Below, one piece after another: positions 5,933 through 6,789 of a stretch of 6,789 nt of DNA; the first letter of the stretch is position 1, and every line of letters begins with the position of its first letter. This stretch comes from Betaproteobacteria bacterium. Its GTDB lineage: Bacteria > Pseudomonadota > Gammaproteobacteria > Burkholderiales > Usitatibacteraceae. A program made the position numbers and the translations under genes. The notes under the pieces are model-generated. The model searched no databases, was not told the DNA's origin, and saw only the letters and a program-made list of their open reading frames with translations. The stretch is taken from NCBI GenBank assembly GCA_003105245.1, contig PQAI01000217.1, positions 801-7,589 of the forward strand, written 5' to 3'.

Positions 5933-5960
5933 CGCTTCCATCGCCGCCCCCGATGGAGCG
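5933..5960 (+). promoter_or_regulatory. Shine-Dalgarno-sequestering hairpin (riboswitch expression platform)
   Basis: 5933-5943 (CGCUUCCAUCG) pairs with 5951-5960 (CGAUGGAGCG) in 10 bp with U5936 bulged and a 7-nt loop at 5944-5950. The 3' strand contains GGAG (5955-5958), the best ribosome-binding sequence for the thiC ATG at 5969. No U-tract follows, so this is a sequestor and not a terminator. The 5' strand can instead pair with 5911-5917, which includes part of aptamer P1. Confidence 0.75.
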
Positions 5961-5968
5961 AGAGCCAA

Positions 5969-6789
5969 ATGAACGCCCACCCGAAATTCATCGCCGCCTC
6001 GGCCCAGGTCGACGAGGCGGCCGTCCAGCCCCTTCCGCGCTCGCGCAAGGTGTACGTCGAGGGCTCGCGCCCCGACATCCGCGTGCCGATGCGCGAGATC
6101 TCGCAGTCGGACACGCCGGCCTCCTTCGGGGCGGAGAAGAACCCGCCCGTCCTCGTCTACGACACGAGCGGCCCGTACACCGACCCCGCCGCGCGCATCG
6201 ACATCCGCTCGGGGCTCCCGGCGCTGCGCGCGCGCTGGATCGAGGAGCGCAGCGACACCGAGCTCCTCGACGGCCCTTCCTCCCGGTACGGCCGCGAGCG
6301 GCTTGCCGATCCGCGGCTCGCCGAGCTGCGCTTCGACCTCAAGCGCGCGCCGCGGCGCGCGAAGGCCGGCGCGAAGGTCACGCAGATGCACTACGCGCGG
6401 CGTGGCATCGTGACGCCGGAGATGGAGTTCGTGGCCATCCGCGAGAACGGTCGCCGCCGCGAATACCTGGAGGGGCTGCGGGCCGCGGGACCGGCGGGGG
6501 CGCGCATGGCCGAGCTCCTGGGACGCCAGCACCCCGGCCAGTCCTTCGGCGCCGCGATCCCGCGCGAGGTCACGCCGGAGTTCGTGCGCGACGAGGTGGC
6601 GCGCGGCCGCGCCATCATCCCGGCCAACGTGAACCACCCCGAGATCGAGCCGATGGCCATCGGCCGCAATTTCCTGGTGAAGGTGAACGCCAACATCGGC
6701 AACTCGGCGCTGGGCTCCTCGATCGCCGAGGAGGTCGACAAGATGACCTGGGCCATCCGCTGGGGCGGGGACACGGTCATGGACCTGTC
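5969..6789 (+). CDS. thiC: Phosphomethylpyrimidine synthase ThiC, N-terminal part (truncated by window edge)
   Basis: ThiC is a radical-SAM-type [4Fe-4S] enzyme that rearranges aminoimidazole ribotide into HMP phosphate, the pyrimidine half of thiamine, in the cytoplasm. The 273 codons present are a bit under half of the long proteobacterial form (about 630). They cover the ThiC-associated N-terminal domain: [20 protein letters not shown] (25-44), then [11 protein letters not shown] (63-73). The core barrel start carries [28 protein letters not shown] (133-160), [31 protein letters not shown] (216-246) and [20 protein letters not shown] (254-273). The C-terminal cysteine cluster is beyond the window. 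The ATG at 5969 gives the family N-terminus, with GGAG at 5955-5958 as Shine-Dalgarno (10-nt spacing) held in the riboswitch sequestor hairpin. Confidence 0.97.
   Translation, partial: MNAHPKFIAASAQVDEAAVQPLPRSRKVYVEGSRPDIRVPMREISQSDTPASFGAEKNPPVLVYDTSGPYTDPAARIDIRSGLPALRARWIEERSDTELLDGPSSRYGRERLADPRLAELRFDLKRAPRRAKAGAKVTQMHYARRGIVTPEMEFVAIRENGRRREYLEGLRAAGPAGARMAELLGRQHPGQSFGAAIPREVTPEFVRDEVARGRAIIPANVNHPEIEPMAIGRNFLVKVNANIGNSALGSSIAEEVDKMTWAIRWGGDTVMDL

Noticed and set aside
5933..5968. Intrinsic terminator downstream of the TPP aptamer
   Set aside because: The hairpin is not followed by a U-run and its 3' strand contains the ribosome-binding site, so sequestration fits better.
5768..6637. 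Minus-strand open frame of 289 codons over the riboswitch and thiC
   Set aside because: It runs antisense through a conserved structured RNA and ThiC coding sequence, and the translation resembles no protein I know.

Overview
This is ordinary chromosomal DNA of a high-GC proteobacterium. Protein similarity as I recognise it points to a betaproteobacterium (Burkholderiales-like): the isoaspartyl-methyltransferase-like / rhodanese / TolC trio, the WaaA and WaaC sequences and the long-form ThiC N-terminus all have that flavour. I cannot place it below class level. Coding density is very high, and the only non-coding spaces are 1082-1133, 4683-4754 and 5729-5968. I see no mobile element, CRISPR array, tRNA, rRNA or sign of recent transfer.

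Layout. 1-1081, minus strand: the N-terminal third of dTDP-glucose 4,6-dehydratase (rfbB, cut by the window edge) behind a WaaE/KdtX-type family 2 glycosyltransferase, coupled by an ATGA overlap. 1134-3382, plus strand: heptosyltransferase I (waaC) and Kdo transferase (waaA), joined by a TGATG overlap. These two blocks diverge from a 52-bp spacer holding two back-to-back -10 boxes. 3357-5728, minus strand: a PCMT-like methyltransferase, a single-domain rhodanese and a TolC-family outer membrane protein, read from an extended -10 promoter near 5762-5770. The tolC and waaA 3' ends overlap by 26 bp, and a strong GC hairpin sits at that junction. 5842-6789, plus strand: a TPP riboswitch and the first 273 codons of thiC.

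How the genes fit. WaaA attaches Kdo to lipid A, WaaC adds the first heptose, and a WaaE-like enzyme typically glucosylates that heptose, so 314-3382 is an inner-core LPS module. rfbB supplies dTDP-4-keto-6-deoxyglucose for rhamnose and related sugars of outer LPS. TolC is the outer-membrane exit duct of efflux or type I secretion systems. thiC makes the thiamine pyrimidine and is under TPP feedback.

No wholly new system is visible. The most informative non-coding signals are a readable switching mechanism in the thiC leader (a Shine-Dalgarno-sequestering hairpin competing with an anti-sequestor that uses the aptamer P1 strand), a likely leaderless waaC transcript, and the hairpin at the waaA/tolC convergent overlap. 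The PCMT-like protein lacks the usual family loop residues, which makes its function worth testing.
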